Assembly: GCA_964645405.1 (NCBI GenBank)
Contig: CAZYCA010000042.1
Span: 186,001 to 250,000, forward strand
Origin: JAMWDF01 sp964645405
GTDB lineage: Bacteria > Ratteibacteria > UBA8468 > B48-G9 > DSTR01
DNA length: 64,000 nucleotides
Direction of reading: 5' to 3'
Shown here in pieces: positions 17,433 to 25,837 of the stretch. Within the stretch, counting starts at the first letter, position 1; each line of letters opens with the position of its first letter. The notes below the pieces were generated by a model. The model had not been told where the DNA came from, made no database searches, and saw only the letters and a list, made by a program, of their open reading frames with translations. Position numbers and translations under genes: made by a program.

Positions 17433-19415
17433 CTATTGCTCAAAAACTATCAGGGTATAGCCTTTTACTTCATCAAGACTGACCACTACATAATCGTCTC
17501 TGGTTTCAAATGGGAGTACTTCGTATTCTGGTGATAAATAAACCTCTTTAATTTTCACTCCGTCTGTCCGTAAGGAGAGAACAATGTTATGCACCACCAT
17601 AGCTTCTTCCACCACCTGAAGACTACGACCACGAAGTTCCGGTAACCAGGTAAGCAGATGTACCATTTTCCTTCCTGGTTGCTCGGTGACACCTACCTGG
17701 ACAAAAGAAGGGCAGTTTTCCAGTTTAGTCAATGGTTTTCGCAGGAGTTTCCGCAGAAAATTGTCCAGCAGAGTTCGGTAAGCAGGCACAGCGTTCAGGT
17801 GGTAACCCAGACCAAGAGGAAAGCTGAAATGGTAAACATTTCCGCACCGGCTCAGGGCAGGTCTGCCGGTGTCTTTTTCCGGTGGGGTGTAAAGATATTC
17901 ATGAAAAAAATCCCATTTCCCATAGTTGAAGTATGGTTTCCAGAGATGAGCCAGGATTTCTGTGCCTATTTTGGCTTCCACGGCTATACCTGGTTCATAG
18001 ATAGCTACAGGCATTCCTGGAATCCCCTTTCCTACCTCCTTTTCTGGAGTGAAAAATGCTGGATGGAAAGGCTCCGGACCGAGGTAAGTCAAACCAAACT
18101 CTTCTAATGCAAAATCAGTTTTCTCAGGATTGAGTCCTGAATACCCGGAACTGATAATCCAGCCGTCCTTCTTCAGATGCTGTCTTAATCTTGCCTTCAA
18201 ATCTCCGTCTACAATCACCATATCAGGAAGGATAATACCCTGGTAACTGGAAATGTCTGTCAAATCATCTCCAATATCAAAATGGTAATGAAGTTCTCTC
18301 AACATCCTGGTAAAACCGGATACATGCTCAAAGGACTTTCTGTTGCCGGGAAATCTTTTCAGTTCTGGTTCCAGAAGAATAAAATCAGTTACTACTCTGG
18401 CACCTTCTGTCCAGGGCTGATATTTTTTTACTTCTCCGTAAACCCTGCTGATAAGGTCATAAACAGAGGAATCAAGTTTTCCCCGGGGATGTAAATGGTC
18501 CCCAACAGAGCAACTCCCGCCATGCGCCAGAGAAAGTAAACAGTCAAAGAGTAAAGATTGCGCCGGTCTCAAACCGCCAAAGTCACCCCAGGATTTATGA
18601 AAACGACCGGTCATGACAAAAAATGGTTTTCCCAGTTTTCTGGCATACCGAGCCTGGAAAGGTAAAGCCTCATAACCCCATCCTCCAGTAGGCAGGATTT
18701 CCAGCTCCAGATGTGTTGGCTGCCACCTGTAAGGCAGACCATTGAAGTAAAGATTAATACCAGGACGTAATTTTTTCACCAGCTTTTTGACTTCCTCCAC
18801 AAAACTTTCAGTTACCTGCCAGCAAAACTCTGTCGCCTGGGTTTCATCCTGATAATCAAGACCTGCCTTTTTCATCCCTTCCAGGCATTCCACACCATAA
18901 CAGGGCAAAATACTGAAACAGTCCAGGAAGAGACCATCTACGGGATAACGTTGTAAAATTTCCTTACACATATTCAGAAGGTGCTGCCGGTACCCGGTAT
19001 TTAAGCACATCGTCCGAAACCAGTGTCCCATATTCTGCAGTTGATATACTCTACCATCTTTACTAACCCGTACCCATTCCCTGTGCCTGAGAGCATGCTC
19101 GTGGTCCAGTCCGGCATTGATGTAAGCAGCCACCCTGATACCCCGGCGGTGACAGGCTTTCACCATGCCCCCGAGAAGGTCTTTTTTCAGTCCAGGGTAA
19201 ACCGTACCAACACTGGTAGGATAGTAGGCAAAACCAAGGTTACACCTGGCAAAAACAGTTATATAGTCCACACCAGCCTGACTCAAGGTGGCAGCAAATT
19301 GTTCTGCCTGAAATTCCTTTCCTATATCCGGGATTCCAGGCATGGTATGAAAGTCAAGATGAATGGCTCTCTTCGGACAATTCTCTGCTTTCAGGTAATT
19401 TTTTCCCTCTGGCAT
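17433..19415 (-). CDS. GHL6-like putative glycoside hydrolase
   Basis: A 660-residue cytoplasmic protein (no signal peptide). The N-terminal about 350 residues resemble the hypothetical glycosyl hydrolase GHL6 and fucosidase/beta-galactosidase-type barrels: AIHLDFHTMPG, GVDYITVFARCNLGFAYYP, RRGIRVAAYINAG, and VDGLFLDCFS with a likely catalytic Asp. A beta-galactosidase-trimerisation-like middle (about 370-520, with GIILPDMVIVDGD and GWIISSGYSGL) and a beta-rich tail follow. The reaction is unproven. The neighbours on the same strand are two medium-chain dehydrogenases upstream (5-base gap) and an amidohydrolase downstream, consistent with intracellular breakdown of a modified sugar or glycoside. 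Confidence 0.78.
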   Translation of the reverse strand: MPEGKNYLKAENCPKRAIHLDFHTMPGIPDIGKEFQAEQFAATLSQAGVDYITVFARCNLGFAYYPTSVGTVYPGLKKDLLGGMVKACHRRGIRVAAYINAGLDHEHALRHREWVRVSKDGRVYQLQNMGHWFRTMCLNTGYRQHLLNMCKEILQRYPVDGLFLDCFSILPCYGVECLEGMKKAGLDYQDETQATEFCWQVTESFVEEVKKLVKKLRPGINLYFNGLPYRWQPTHLELEILPTGGWGYEALPFQARYARKLGKPFFVMTGRFHKSWGDFGGLRPAQSLLFDCLLSLAHGGSCSVGDHLHPRGKLDSSVYDLISRVYGEVKKYQPWTEGARVVTDFILLEPELKRFPGNRKSFEHVSGFTRMLRELHYHFDIGDDLTDISSYQGIILPDMVIVDGDLKARLRQHLKKDGWIISSGYSGLNPEKTDFALEEFGLTYLGPEPFHPAFFTPEKEVGKGIPGMPVAIYEPGIAVEAKIGTEILAHLWKPYFNYGKWDFFHEYLYTPPEKDTGRPALSRCGNVYHFSFPLGLGYHLNAVPAYRTLLDNFLRKLLRKPLTKLENCPSFVQVGVTEQPGRKMVHLLTWLPELRGRSLQVVEEAMVVHNIVLSLRTDGVKIKEVYLSPEYEVLPFETRDDYVVVSLDEVKGYTLIVFEQ

Positions 19416-19420
19416 AATTT

Positions 19421-20419
19421 TTACTCCACCCTCTTATCCCACCGAAAGACAATCCCCAGATTAAATGGCTGATTAGTATGGAGAACCTGGAAACCTTTAA
19501 GAACTTCTTCGCTGTCAAACCGATGGGTAATCATTGCCGGAATGTTTAAAATCCGCCGGCGGATATAAGAGAAGGTCTCCTGAAGGTCATCCTTTCTTAC
19601 TCCGCAGGTTGTCTTCACAGTCAGCTCCCTGATTTTAATCTGGTCCAGATCCAGGGCACACTTTTCCTTATCAAAATACTGCGCCTGTAACAATATCTTT
19701 CCCTGAGGTCTGACAAAAGCCACCAGCCGGTCAGTAACAGCTGCATTGCCTGCAGTATCGTAAAGCATATCCACACCTGACTTTGCAAAATCTTTTATAG
19801 CTTCTTCCATCTTTACATCCTCCGGACTGACAGATTTTAAACCCAGAGACGCTGCAAACTGTCGCCGCCTTTCATCTATTTCTACCAGCAGTGGGCTGGC
19901 ACCAATATATACGGCCAGCTGAGCAGCACACAACCCGATAAAACCAGCACCGATAATGAGCACGCTATGCCCTTCCCTTACCTCCAGAAAACGTATACCT
20001 CTGGTAGCCACTCCTGCCACAATTCCAAAGGCTAATGTCTCCAGTTCCAGACGACTCAGCCAGGAAAAAGAAAGAAAGGTAAAATTTCTCCAGTCAGCGA
20101 CAGCCCTTTCTATATGCGCTCCCCACATAGAGCGTACTTCACCTTTCCACCGGCAGGCAGCCCCGTAAACTATATCTCCCGGTGCCAGCCCTTTTACTTC
20201 TGAACCACATTCTTCCACCACACTGATGCGCTGATAGCCAGGAGAACAGGGAAATACAGTCCCAATGTGTTTCCCTCTTAAAACCCATCTTTCAGTCCCC
20301 GGAGAGATGGCACTGACTAACGTTTTCAGCACCACATCAGTCTCTTTCGGTTCTTCCAGTTCCAGTTCCCGAACCTCAAAGGCATTTGCTTTCGGAAAAA
20401 CAACTGCTCTCGCTTTCAT
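19421..20419 (-). CDS. medium-chain dehydrogenase/reductase without catalytic zinc
   Basis: A 332-residue MDR-superfamily oxidoreductase. The N-terminal GroES-like domain carries SAISPGTERWVLRGK in place of the usual catalytic cysteine and lacks the GHE motif, so a catalytic zinc is probably absent. The Rossmann domain has a dinucleotide-binding motif (HSVLIIGAGFIGLCAAQLA, about 160-178) and an acidic residue suited to NAD (PLLVEIDERR). The SPGTER pattern occurs in sugar- and tetrapyrrole-related dehydrogenases of this superfamily. It overlaps the upstream dehydrogenase gene by 4 bases, so the two enzymes may act in sequence or as a pair. The substrate is unknown. Confidence 0.88.
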   Translation of the reverse strand: MKARAVVFPKANAFEVRELELEEPKETDVVLKTLVSAISPGTERWVLRGKHIGTVFPCSPGYQRISVVEECGSEVKGLAPGDIVYGAACRWKGEVRSMWGAHIERAVADWRNFTFLSFSWLSRLELETLAFGIVAGVATRGIRFLEVREGHSVLIIGAGFIGLCAAQLAVYIGASPLLVEIDERRRQFAASLGLKSVSPEDVKMEEAIKDFAKSGVDMLYDTAGNAAVTDRLVAFVRPQGKILLQAQYFDKEKCALDLDQIKIRELTVKTTCGVRKDDLQETFSYIRRRILNIPAMITHRFDSEEVLKGFQVLHTNQPFNLGIVFRWDKRVE

Positions 20420-21459
20420 TTTCCCTCCATTTCAAAGACAATTTTGAACGCTTCTTTTCTTTCAATCATCCTGAAACCTGCACTGATTTTTTCCAGGGGC
20501 ATTCTATGAGAATAAAAATCTTTCAGCCTTACCAGTCCAAGTCTCACGGCATCAAGCAAGAACTGATGGGCAAAAGGTTCATCTGGTCCGGCCAGCTGGA
20601 AAGACCAGTAACCAGGACCTTTTGCTCTGTCAAGAATATACTGGTAAGAAGGACTGCTAGCGTAAGGGGCAATTTTACCCCGGACAGACAAAAGGGAAGA
20701 AGATTCCGTAACAAGTTCAGGGTCCCCGGTAGTATCTATTACAAAATCTACACCCTGGTTATTAGTAATTTCCTTCACCTTTTGAATCATATCCTGCCGG
20801 CAGTTGTTAATATACGCATCAGCGCCTGCCTTTATCATTCGTTCTTCCGGTTCGTCTCGCCGACCGATAACAATTACAGGCCAGGCACCAAAAACCTTGG
20901 CAAACCAGCAAAACCCCATGGCTACCGGCCCAGAACCTAAGATGGCTACTTTTGACCGCCAGCCCGCACCTATATTCTGAAGAAAACTGGCTGTCTCTTT
21001 CAAGGTGATTAACATGGTAGCATCTGCTGGGTCCAGCCCCAGACTTGCAGGCACTTTCTGCTGGTAAACGGTCAAGCCTGGCACTTTAGCCTGCGGATCA
21101 TCTTCCTTCATAGCTTTCACATCTGTGACCAGACCGTATTCCGCAAATCCTCCCCAGGCGGAAAAATAATCCCCCAGTTTTTCTCCGGGATAAACAGAGG
21201 TTGGTCTCAAGAATAAGTCCCCTTCCTTTACATAGCGAACCTTCTTGCCCAGGCTTACCACCCGCCCAAAACCTTCATGGCCAAGAATGCCTGGGTAGTC
21301 CTGAAACCAGGGCAAAAGACGGTGGGCAATCTTACGGTCAGTACCTGTGCAGGTAGCACAGGCTAAAATCTTGACCAGACACTGATACGGTCCTGCTTCT
21401 GGCAGGGGTACTTCCTTTACTAAAACAGTTCCGTCACCAGGTACCACGGCTGCTTTCAT
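20416..21459 (-). CDS. zinc-type alcohol/polyol dehydrogenase (MDR family)
   Basis: A 347-residue MDR oxidoreductase with the catalytic zinc ligands apparently present: Cys in ACATCTGTDRK and His-Glu in YPGILGHEGFGRVV. The four-cysteine structural zinc loop is missing, as in glucose- and polyol-dehydrogenase-like members. The cofactor domain shows SKVAILGSGPVAMGF and PVIVIGRRDEPEE, and the Arg pair after the second strand hints at NADP use. It is the first gene of the dehydrogenase, GHL6 and amidohydrolase run, preceded by GGGAGG just before the ATG. It probably oxidises a sugar or polyol, but the substrate cannot be named. Confidence 0.88.
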   Translation of the reverse strand: MKAAVVPGDGTVLVKEVPLPEAGPYQCLVKILACATCTGTDRKIAHRLLPWFQDYPGILGHEGFGRVVSLGKKVRYVKEGDLFLRPTSVYPGEKLGDYFSAWGGFAEYGLVTDVKAMKEDDPQAKVPGLTVYQQKVPASLGLDPADATMLITLKETASFLQNIGAGWRSKVAILGSGPVAMGFCWFAKVFGAWPVIVIGRRDEPEERMIKAGADAYINNCRQDMIQKVKEITNNQGVDFVIDTTGDPELVTESSSLLSVRGKIAPYASSPSYQYILDRAKGPGYWSFQLAGPDEPFAHQFLLDAVRLGLVRLKDFYSHRMPLEKISAGFRMIERKEAFKIVFEMEGK

Positions 21460-21507
21460 GAAGCCTCCCGATTATAATTTATGTATCATACTCCAAGAAA
21501 GGTACTT

Positions 21508-21543
21508 CTACAAACATATCTACAAACGTATCTACAACCGGTT
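21508..21543. repeat. three tandem 12-bp units
   Basis: CTACAAACATAT, CTACAAACGTAT and CTACAACCGGTT follow head to tail between the radical SAM gene (its stop codon lies in the third unit) and the dehydrogenase gene. The third unit is degenerate. Its function is not evident. Confidence 0.6.
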
Positions 21544-22452
21544 TGATTCGCATCTCAATCCTCTAATTAAACCCAGACTTACTGCCTTCTTTACCACGCG
21601 TTGATATTCTGAGAGAAAAAGCGGCCGGTTTATTTCCGCTGGTACTTCCCCATAAGGCCGGTACTGTGCCATCACATTGACATAGGTTTGCGGAGAAATT
21701 TCTTTAGCAATAAACTCCAGAATTTCTATACTTTCTTCCACATGGCCTGGAAGCACCAGATGTCTGATAAGAAGTCCGCGTCTTGCCAGTCCATTACAAA
21801 CAACTAAATCTCCGACCTGCCGGTGCATTTCTTTCACGGCTTGCCTGCTTTTTTCTCCATAGTCTTTTGCCCGGGAAAATTTTTCCGCTGTCTCCGGTCT
21901 GCTGTATTTTATGTCCGGCATATAGATATCTACAACACCCTCCAGAATTCTTAAAACTTCTACGCTTTCATATCCACCACAATTCCAGACAATAGGTAGA
22001 GTTAGTCCTGCCTGAGATGCCAGCAGAATAGATTCCACCAGCCCGGCAGCAAAATGCGTTGGTGTTACCAGATTGATATTACGACAGCCTTGCTTTTGCA
22101 GGTTCAACATGATAGCACCACATTGTTCTGGTGAAAGTACCTCGCCATCCCCTAAAAGAGAAATCTCCCTGTTCTGGCAGAAACAGCACCTGAGATTACA
22201 CCAGGTTAAAAAGATAGTACCTGAACCGTACCGTCCTACCAGAACATCTTCTTCACCAAAGTGGGCACCGTAACTGGAAATCTGGAGTTTTTCCCCGGCC
22301 TGGCAGTAACCGCGCTCACCAGCCAGCCTGTTGACTCCACAATTCCGGGGACAGAGGTGACAGTTTTTCAAAATTTCAGTCAGTTGCTCTATCTTTTCAG
22401 AAAATTGCGCCCGGGATAACTTGCGGTAAGATGGTTCAAAGTCTTTCCACAT
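21532..22452 (-). CDS. radical SAM protein, PflA/PflX-type (COG1313)
   Basis: A 306-residue radical SAM enzyme. Cys85, Cys89 and Cys92 in TWCNLRCCFCQN form the CX3CX2C motif that binds the 4Fe-4S cluster cleaving S-adenosylmethionine. An additional N-terminal set (Cys31, 34, 38, 50; CHLCPRNCGVNR) matches the extra cluster seen in the PflX/COG1313 group. These proteins resemble glycyl-radical-enzyme activases, but their substrate is not established. No glycyl radical enzyme gene is in the window. The MAQYRPYGEVPAEINRPL segment near the C-terminus is typical of this subgroup. It appears to be a stand-alone gene. Confidence 0.88.
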   Translation of the reverse strand: MWKDFEPSYRKLSRAQFSEKIEQLTEILKNCHLCPRNCGVNRLAGERGYCQAGEKLQISSYGAHFGEEDVLVGRYGSGTIFLTWCNLRCCFCQNREISLLGDGEVLSPEQCGAIMLNLQKQGCRNINLVTPTHFAAGLVESILLASQAGLTLPIVWNCGGYESVEVLRILEGVVDIYMPDIKYSRPETAEKFSRAKDYGEKSRQAVKEMHRQVGDLVVCNGLARRGLLIRHLVLPGHVEESIEILEFIAKEISPQTYVNVMAQYRPYGEVPAEINRPLFLSEYQRVVKKAVSLGLIRGLRCESNRL

Positions 22453-22541
22453 AGTTTTCCAGAACTTTTTTCCTGGCGGAAGACTGAAATAGTACAGGGA
22501 AGTAAGAAAACTTTTTACCTTTAAGAATCACTTTCTGCAGA

Positions 22542-22934
22542 TTAGTTTGCCGGTGGAGCATTAGAAGGAGCAGGAGACGGCTTGCTCTCACGGGAAAGCA
22601 TCAGTTCTTTCCTCAGAGATTCAAGTTTGTATTTCAGTTGTTGATACTCCGGATTGTCTTTCAACAGAACATTCAGCCTCTGTTCTCTCCGCTGGTTAAG
22701 TTCTCCCATCTTTTTTTGCAATTCCACGTACTGGAGATTAATCTTCTTAAGAATTTCATCCTGCTCAGCTGCTTTCCGTTCAATCGCAAACATTTTTTGT
22801 CTTACTTCTCTCAATTGCTTCATCTTCTCTGCCAGTTCATTCTGAAAGTTCTGGGTGTCGGATTCAGAACAAACCTGAGAAAACAAAACTCCTGCAATAC
22901 TTAAAAGCATCAGGCGAGATAATAATTGCCTCAT
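22542..22934 (-). CDS. secreted coiled-coil protein
   Basis: A 130-residue protein with a signal peptide (about 1-23) followed by about 85 residues of charged heptad-type sequence (ELAEKMKQLREVRQKMFAIE and similar), predicted to form one long coiled coil. It has a short Pro/Ser/Ala-rich tail. It resembles small periplasmic coiled-coil proteins such as OmpH/Skp-like or spacer proteins only in general features. I cannot assign a family. It is divergent from the small membrane protein genes at 23077. Confidence 0.65.
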   Translation of the reverse strand: MRQLLSRLMLLSIAGVLFSQVCSESDTQNFQNELAEKMKQLREVRQKMFAIERKAAEQDEILKKINLQYVELQKKMGELNQRREQRLNVLLKDNPEYQQLKYKLESLRKELMLSRESKPSPAPSNAPPAN

Positions 22935-23076
22935 GGCTCCCCCTTTTTCCCGTGCTTATTTTACCGCTACCTGAAGCCATATTCAACAGATAAGTTTCCC
23001 TGGCCCAGAACCAGCTTATTGCTCATTTCCTTTTTTCACTTTAGAATAAAATGAGGGCCGTACCGGTGACAGGGAG

Positions 23077-23277
23077 ATGATGATGAAAGAACTAATCCTT
23101 CTGGTGGGTATTATTCTGGCTGGAGGTGGTTTTCTTATGTTCGTTGCCAGTGTGCAAAGTATCCGTGCCTTTCCCCTTAAAAATTTTTTTTACTGTATAC
23201 TGGCTCTGGGGATAATTGCTGCTGGTATATTACTTATGCTGCAGCGCGAAATAATTGTGCACAGATGGGTACGGTAG
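23077..23277 (+). CDS. small membrane protein
   Basis: 66 residues, with two hydrophobic segments (about 5-26 and 33-55) separated by a short polar turn, so probably a two-helix inner-membrane protein. A purine-rich stretch (GACAGGGAGATG) marks the start. No family is recognised. It is followed 31 bases later by another small membrane protein gene. Confidence 0.6.
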   Translation: MMMKELILLVGIILAGGGFLMFVASVQSIRAFPLKNFFYCILALGIIAAGILLMLQREIIVHRWVR

Positions 23278-23308
23278 AAAAGAAAAGTCCTCACCCGGCA
23301 GGTAAATT

Positions 23309-23497
23309 ATGGCTAAAGAGAAAAAAATCTACGGCATAAAATTCCCCTCTCTTACCCCGGGGAAATTTCTCCGTCTTGTCTTTTTCCTGATTTTAAATCT
23401 GATTGCTTTCTTTCTTTACAGGTTCTTACCCGGGATAAGAACTTTTGCCTGGGGTTACATCTTTGGACTGGTAGGTATGGCTATCCTTACCGGTTAG
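23309..23497 (+). CDS. small membrane protein
   Basis: 62 residues. A basic N-terminus (MAKEKKIYGIK) precedes a strongly hydrophobic stretch (FLRLVFFLILNLIAFFLY) and a second short one near the end, which suggests two membrane passes with the N-terminus inside. No family is recognised. It is co-directional with the gene before it. Confidence 0.55.
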   Translation: MAKEKKIYGIKFPSLTPGKFLRLVFFLILNLIAFFLYRFLPGIRTFAWGYIFGLVGMAILTG

Positions 23498-23584
23498 TTT
23501 CACCGGCAACATGGCAGGAAATTACCAGGCAGAAGATTTGACAAAATTCCTGAAGTAAATTTAGATATTAAAAAAGGGGGGACT

Positions 23585-24412
23585 ATGCAGATAAGTAAGC
23601 AGACAGTATTAATAGAGTTTATTTTGCTAAGCTGTCTGGCAATTTCCGGACCAGCAAAAAAGACAACATCCCCAAAAGCAACAAAACCAACACCAGCAGC
23701 GAAGTTTGGAGTAAATATGCAAAATGACGGGGCCATCCTTTATACCCAGGGTATTTTCTATCTAATTCAGGCAGAAAGTATCACTTCCGGGGGCAACATC
23801 CTGTATTTTGGAGCCAAAGATTTCACCAATGGCAAAGACCTGATTGTCCGCAACGTAGCCAAAAGTGAACTGAAGGTTAATACGCCGGAACGAAAAATGG
23901 TGAAAACAACTATGTTACTTGGTCAGGGAGAAAATATTGACCGCAATTACAGACTGGATGTTTTCACTGAAATTCATAAAGACCGTCCTTATCTGGCTAT
24001 TTATTCCCGATTTTTTTACCTTGGACCAGACACTCATAATTGTTCCATCAACTGGGGAGTGGAATCAGCATATGAGAAAAATCGCTACAAGTACTATACC
24101 ATCCCCAAGGAAGGGAAAATACTGACTTATAAACTGGATGCGGAAAGTGTTGGTCAAAAACTGGACCAGGAATATGTTAAGTGGGTCTATGTTCATGATG
24201 GTAAAGGAAATGGAGCTGGACTTATACCTGGTGCTGCTATGTTTGGTAAGGGAGCGGACTTTATCTTTGTCAACGCGGTTCCACCGCAAAAGGACCTGAC
24301 TGCTGGCCAGTCTATAGATGTGTTTATGGTTTTTGTGCCCATCAATAAAAACTTTAAAATTATTCCCCAAATTCAGAAGGAAATCAGCACCATTTCCTGG
24401 AAATTTGAGTAA
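23585..24412 (+). CDS. secreted protein of unknown function
   Basis: 275 residues: a signal peptide (about 1-21), a Lys/Thr/Pro/Ala-rich linker (about 24-40), and then a beta-rich domain of about 230 residues with no motif I recognise (for example YRLDVFTEIHKDRPYLAIYS, IDVFMVFVPINKNFK). The GGGGGG stretch before the ATG supports the start. The linker suggests the domain is held away from the membrane or wall. The downstream TM2-like membrane protein gene begins 14 bases later, so the two may be made together. Confidence 0.65.
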   Translation: MQISKQTVLIEFILLSCLAISGPAKKTTSPKATKPTPAAKFGVNMQNDGAILYTQGIFYLIQAESITSGGNILYFGAKDFTNGKDLIVRNVAKSELKVNTPERKMVKTTMLLGQGENIDRNYRLDVFTEIHKDRPYLAIYSRFFYLGPDTHNCSINWGVESAYEKNRYKYYTIPKEGKILTYKLDAESVGQKLDQEYVKWVYVHDGKGNGAGLIPGAAMFGKGADFIFVNAVPPQKDLTAGQSIDVFMVFVPINKNFKIIPQIQKEISTISWKFE

Positions 24413-24426
24413 AACAGGAGGTAGTT

Positions 24427-24930
24427 ATGCCCTACTTGACTGAGGAAGAAAAAACCCGCCTGATAGAAGAAGAGGAAGTTCGCTGCCTGGTGAGACGTAA
24501 ATATGAACAGAAATCTTCAGGGGTCGCAGCAGTGCTTTCCACCATCTGTCCCGGGCTGGGACAGATTTATAACGGGCAGTTCGGCAAGGGTACAGGTTTT
24601 TTCCTGATAGTTCTGACCGGGCTTTTTCTTTTTTGCTGGGGAGTTTTACTTCTTTTCAAAGGAGCAGGGACTCCTGCTTTCAAAGTGACACAATCTATTG
24701 GTGTTACCAGAAGTGAACCGGTGGAGATGAATGAAGAAGGAATAGTGATGGAGGAAGTCCAGAAAGAAGAGAAACCAGTAGAAGAAAAACCAGCGCCGCC
24801 GATAACAAAAAGGTTACCTTCCAGAAAAGCCTTAGCCCTGACGGTGGTTGGGCTAATTCTAATGGCTGAGGGTGCACACCAGGCAGTAAGAGATGCCATC
24901 AGAACAGCCAGACGTTTGAACGAGGGATAA
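24427..24930 (+). CDS. TM2-like membrane protein
   Basis: 167 residues. After a polar N-terminus (about 35 residues) comes a hydrophobic hairpin with the PGLGQIYNGQFGKG turn (about 40-60) typical of TM2-type and related small membrane proteins. An acidic, Pro/Glu-rich cytoplasmic or periplasmic loop (EEVQKEEKPVEEKPAPP) follows, then a final hydrophobic helix (ALALTVVGLILMAEGAH). AGGAGG lies close to the start. The function of TM2-like proteins is unknown. Confidence 0.7.
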   Translation: MPYLTEEEKTRLIEEEEVRCLVRRKYEQKSSGVAAVLSTICPGLGQIYNGQFGKGTGFFLIVLTGLFLFCWGVLLLFKGAGTPAFKVTQSIGVTRSEPVEMNEEGIVMEEVQKEEKPVEEKPAPPITKRLPSRKALALTVVGLILMAEGAHQAVRDAIRTARRLNEG

Positions 24931-24941
24931 CTGCTACTTTT

Positions 24942-24976
24942 AAAAAAGGGGGACCGGTCAAAAAAACCGGTCCCCC
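24942..24976 (-). terminator. rho-independent terminator of the LolA-like gene
   Basis: On the reverse strand a 10-bp GC-rich stem (GGGGGACCGG paired with CCGGTCCCCC) with an A/T loop is followed by six T residues. It lies 13 bases past the stop of the 24989-25753 gene. The plus strand has no T run after the stem, so it should act only on the minus strand. Confidence 0.9.
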
Positions 24977-24988
24977 AGTCCTGTCTCC

Positions 24989-25753
24989 TCACTTTATCAA
25001 ATAGGGGGCTACTTCTGCAGCATCAATCACTTCCACCTTCTTTGGCGGCTGGTAACTGAAAGTTTTGTCAGGAACACCGGTATTAAACTTAATGTTTTCA
25101 TAGCTTATTTCCAGAATGTTCTTACCTGCCTTATCCCAGCCTTCCACCTTGTAAACAAAGCCATCAGAAGCACCTACCAGGTATTTGATTTTCGCCGGTG
25201 TAGGTAAGGTCATCTGTCCTGGTTTTGCTGTTGTCTTCAACTTTCCTTCCAGGACATCCATGGTTTTACCGCCAAGGGTGGTGGTTCCGGTCACCTTCAG
25301 GTCATAGTCAGCATTAGCCAGTTTTAACAGCGCGTCAACACCAATCATTCCGGCTCCGCTTCCCAGAATCTTCTGCTGGTATTCATCCAGTTTCCCAGCC
25401 ACATCAGTTAGTTTCATCCTGATAACCTTCCTTTCTTCGGGAGCCATTGTTTCCTGCCAGATGGTTTTACCATCACAGACAGTAAGTACCTTCTGTACCT
25501 TTTTGGTGCCCGGGATAGGGATACTGGCTTCTGCTTTGAACTTATCTGGAGTCTTGGCGACAAAGGTATTGGTAACAGTTACCATCTCCCTTTCCATCAT
25601 AAACTTGACTTTCTGGACTCCTTTGACATCCTTCAAATTGGCTGCACCCTTCTCCATTTCCAGCATTACTTCTTCCAGAGTACGAGCCATCACCGGTGTT
25701 ACTGTTGCCAGAATACAGAGCCCCAGAAGCAGTAAACTTACTTTTCTCATCAT
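24989..25753 (-). CDS. LolA-like outer-membrane lipoprotein carrier / sorting protein
   Basis: 254 residues with a signal peptide ending near VMARTLEEV. The mature part has the LolA/LppX-like beta-sheet signatures: an amphipathic N-terminal helix (EEVMLEMEKGAANLKDVKGV), TFVAKTPDKFKAEAS, VLTVCDGKTIWQET, then KIKYLVGASDGFVYKVEGW and a C-terminal FKFN/FSYQPP-like strand. The family shuttles lipoproteins or acts as a sorting factor in the periplasm; which of these applies is uncertain. It has a candidate promoter at 25774-25813 and a strong terminator, so it is a single-gene unit. Confidence 0.82.
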   Translation of the reverse strand: MMRKVSLLLLGLCILATVTPVMARTLEEVMLEMEKGAANLKDVKGVQKVKFMMEREMVTVTNTFVAKTPDKFKAEASIPIPGTKKVQKVLTVCDGKTIWQETMAPEERKVIRMKLTDVAGKLDEYQQKILGSGAGMIGVDALLKLANADYDLKVTGTTTLGGKTMDVLEGKLKTTAKPGQMTLPTPAKIKYLVGASDGFVYKVEGWDKAGKNILEISYENIKFNTGVPDKTFSYQPPKKVEVIDAAEVAPYLIK

Positions 25754-25773
25754 GCCTTCTCACCTCCTTTCCT

Positions 25774-25813
25774 ATTTTAACAAAAGGTTATACCGGTGTT
25801 TGTTTTCTGTCAA
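25774..25813 (-). promoter_or_regulatory. candidate promoter of the LolA-like gene
   Basis: The reverse strand has TTGACA (25808-25813) followed 15 bases later by TATAAC. Further down lies TGTTAAAAT (25774-25782), an extended -10 form. Either -10 could serve; the second lies 20-odd bases before the start codon. Confidence 0.5.
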
Positions 25814-25837
25814 GGATAAGCTCAAAAAAAACTTTTT

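Noticed and set aside
20386..20940. 184-codon frame opposite the dehydrogenase genes
   Set aside because: Both MDR enzymes on the other strand are complete with conserved cofactor motifs, so this is a shadow.
25817..25837. A/T-rich inverted stretch between aroF and the LolA-like gene
   Set aside because: Runs of A and T pair but there is no GC stem; it is not a credible terminator.
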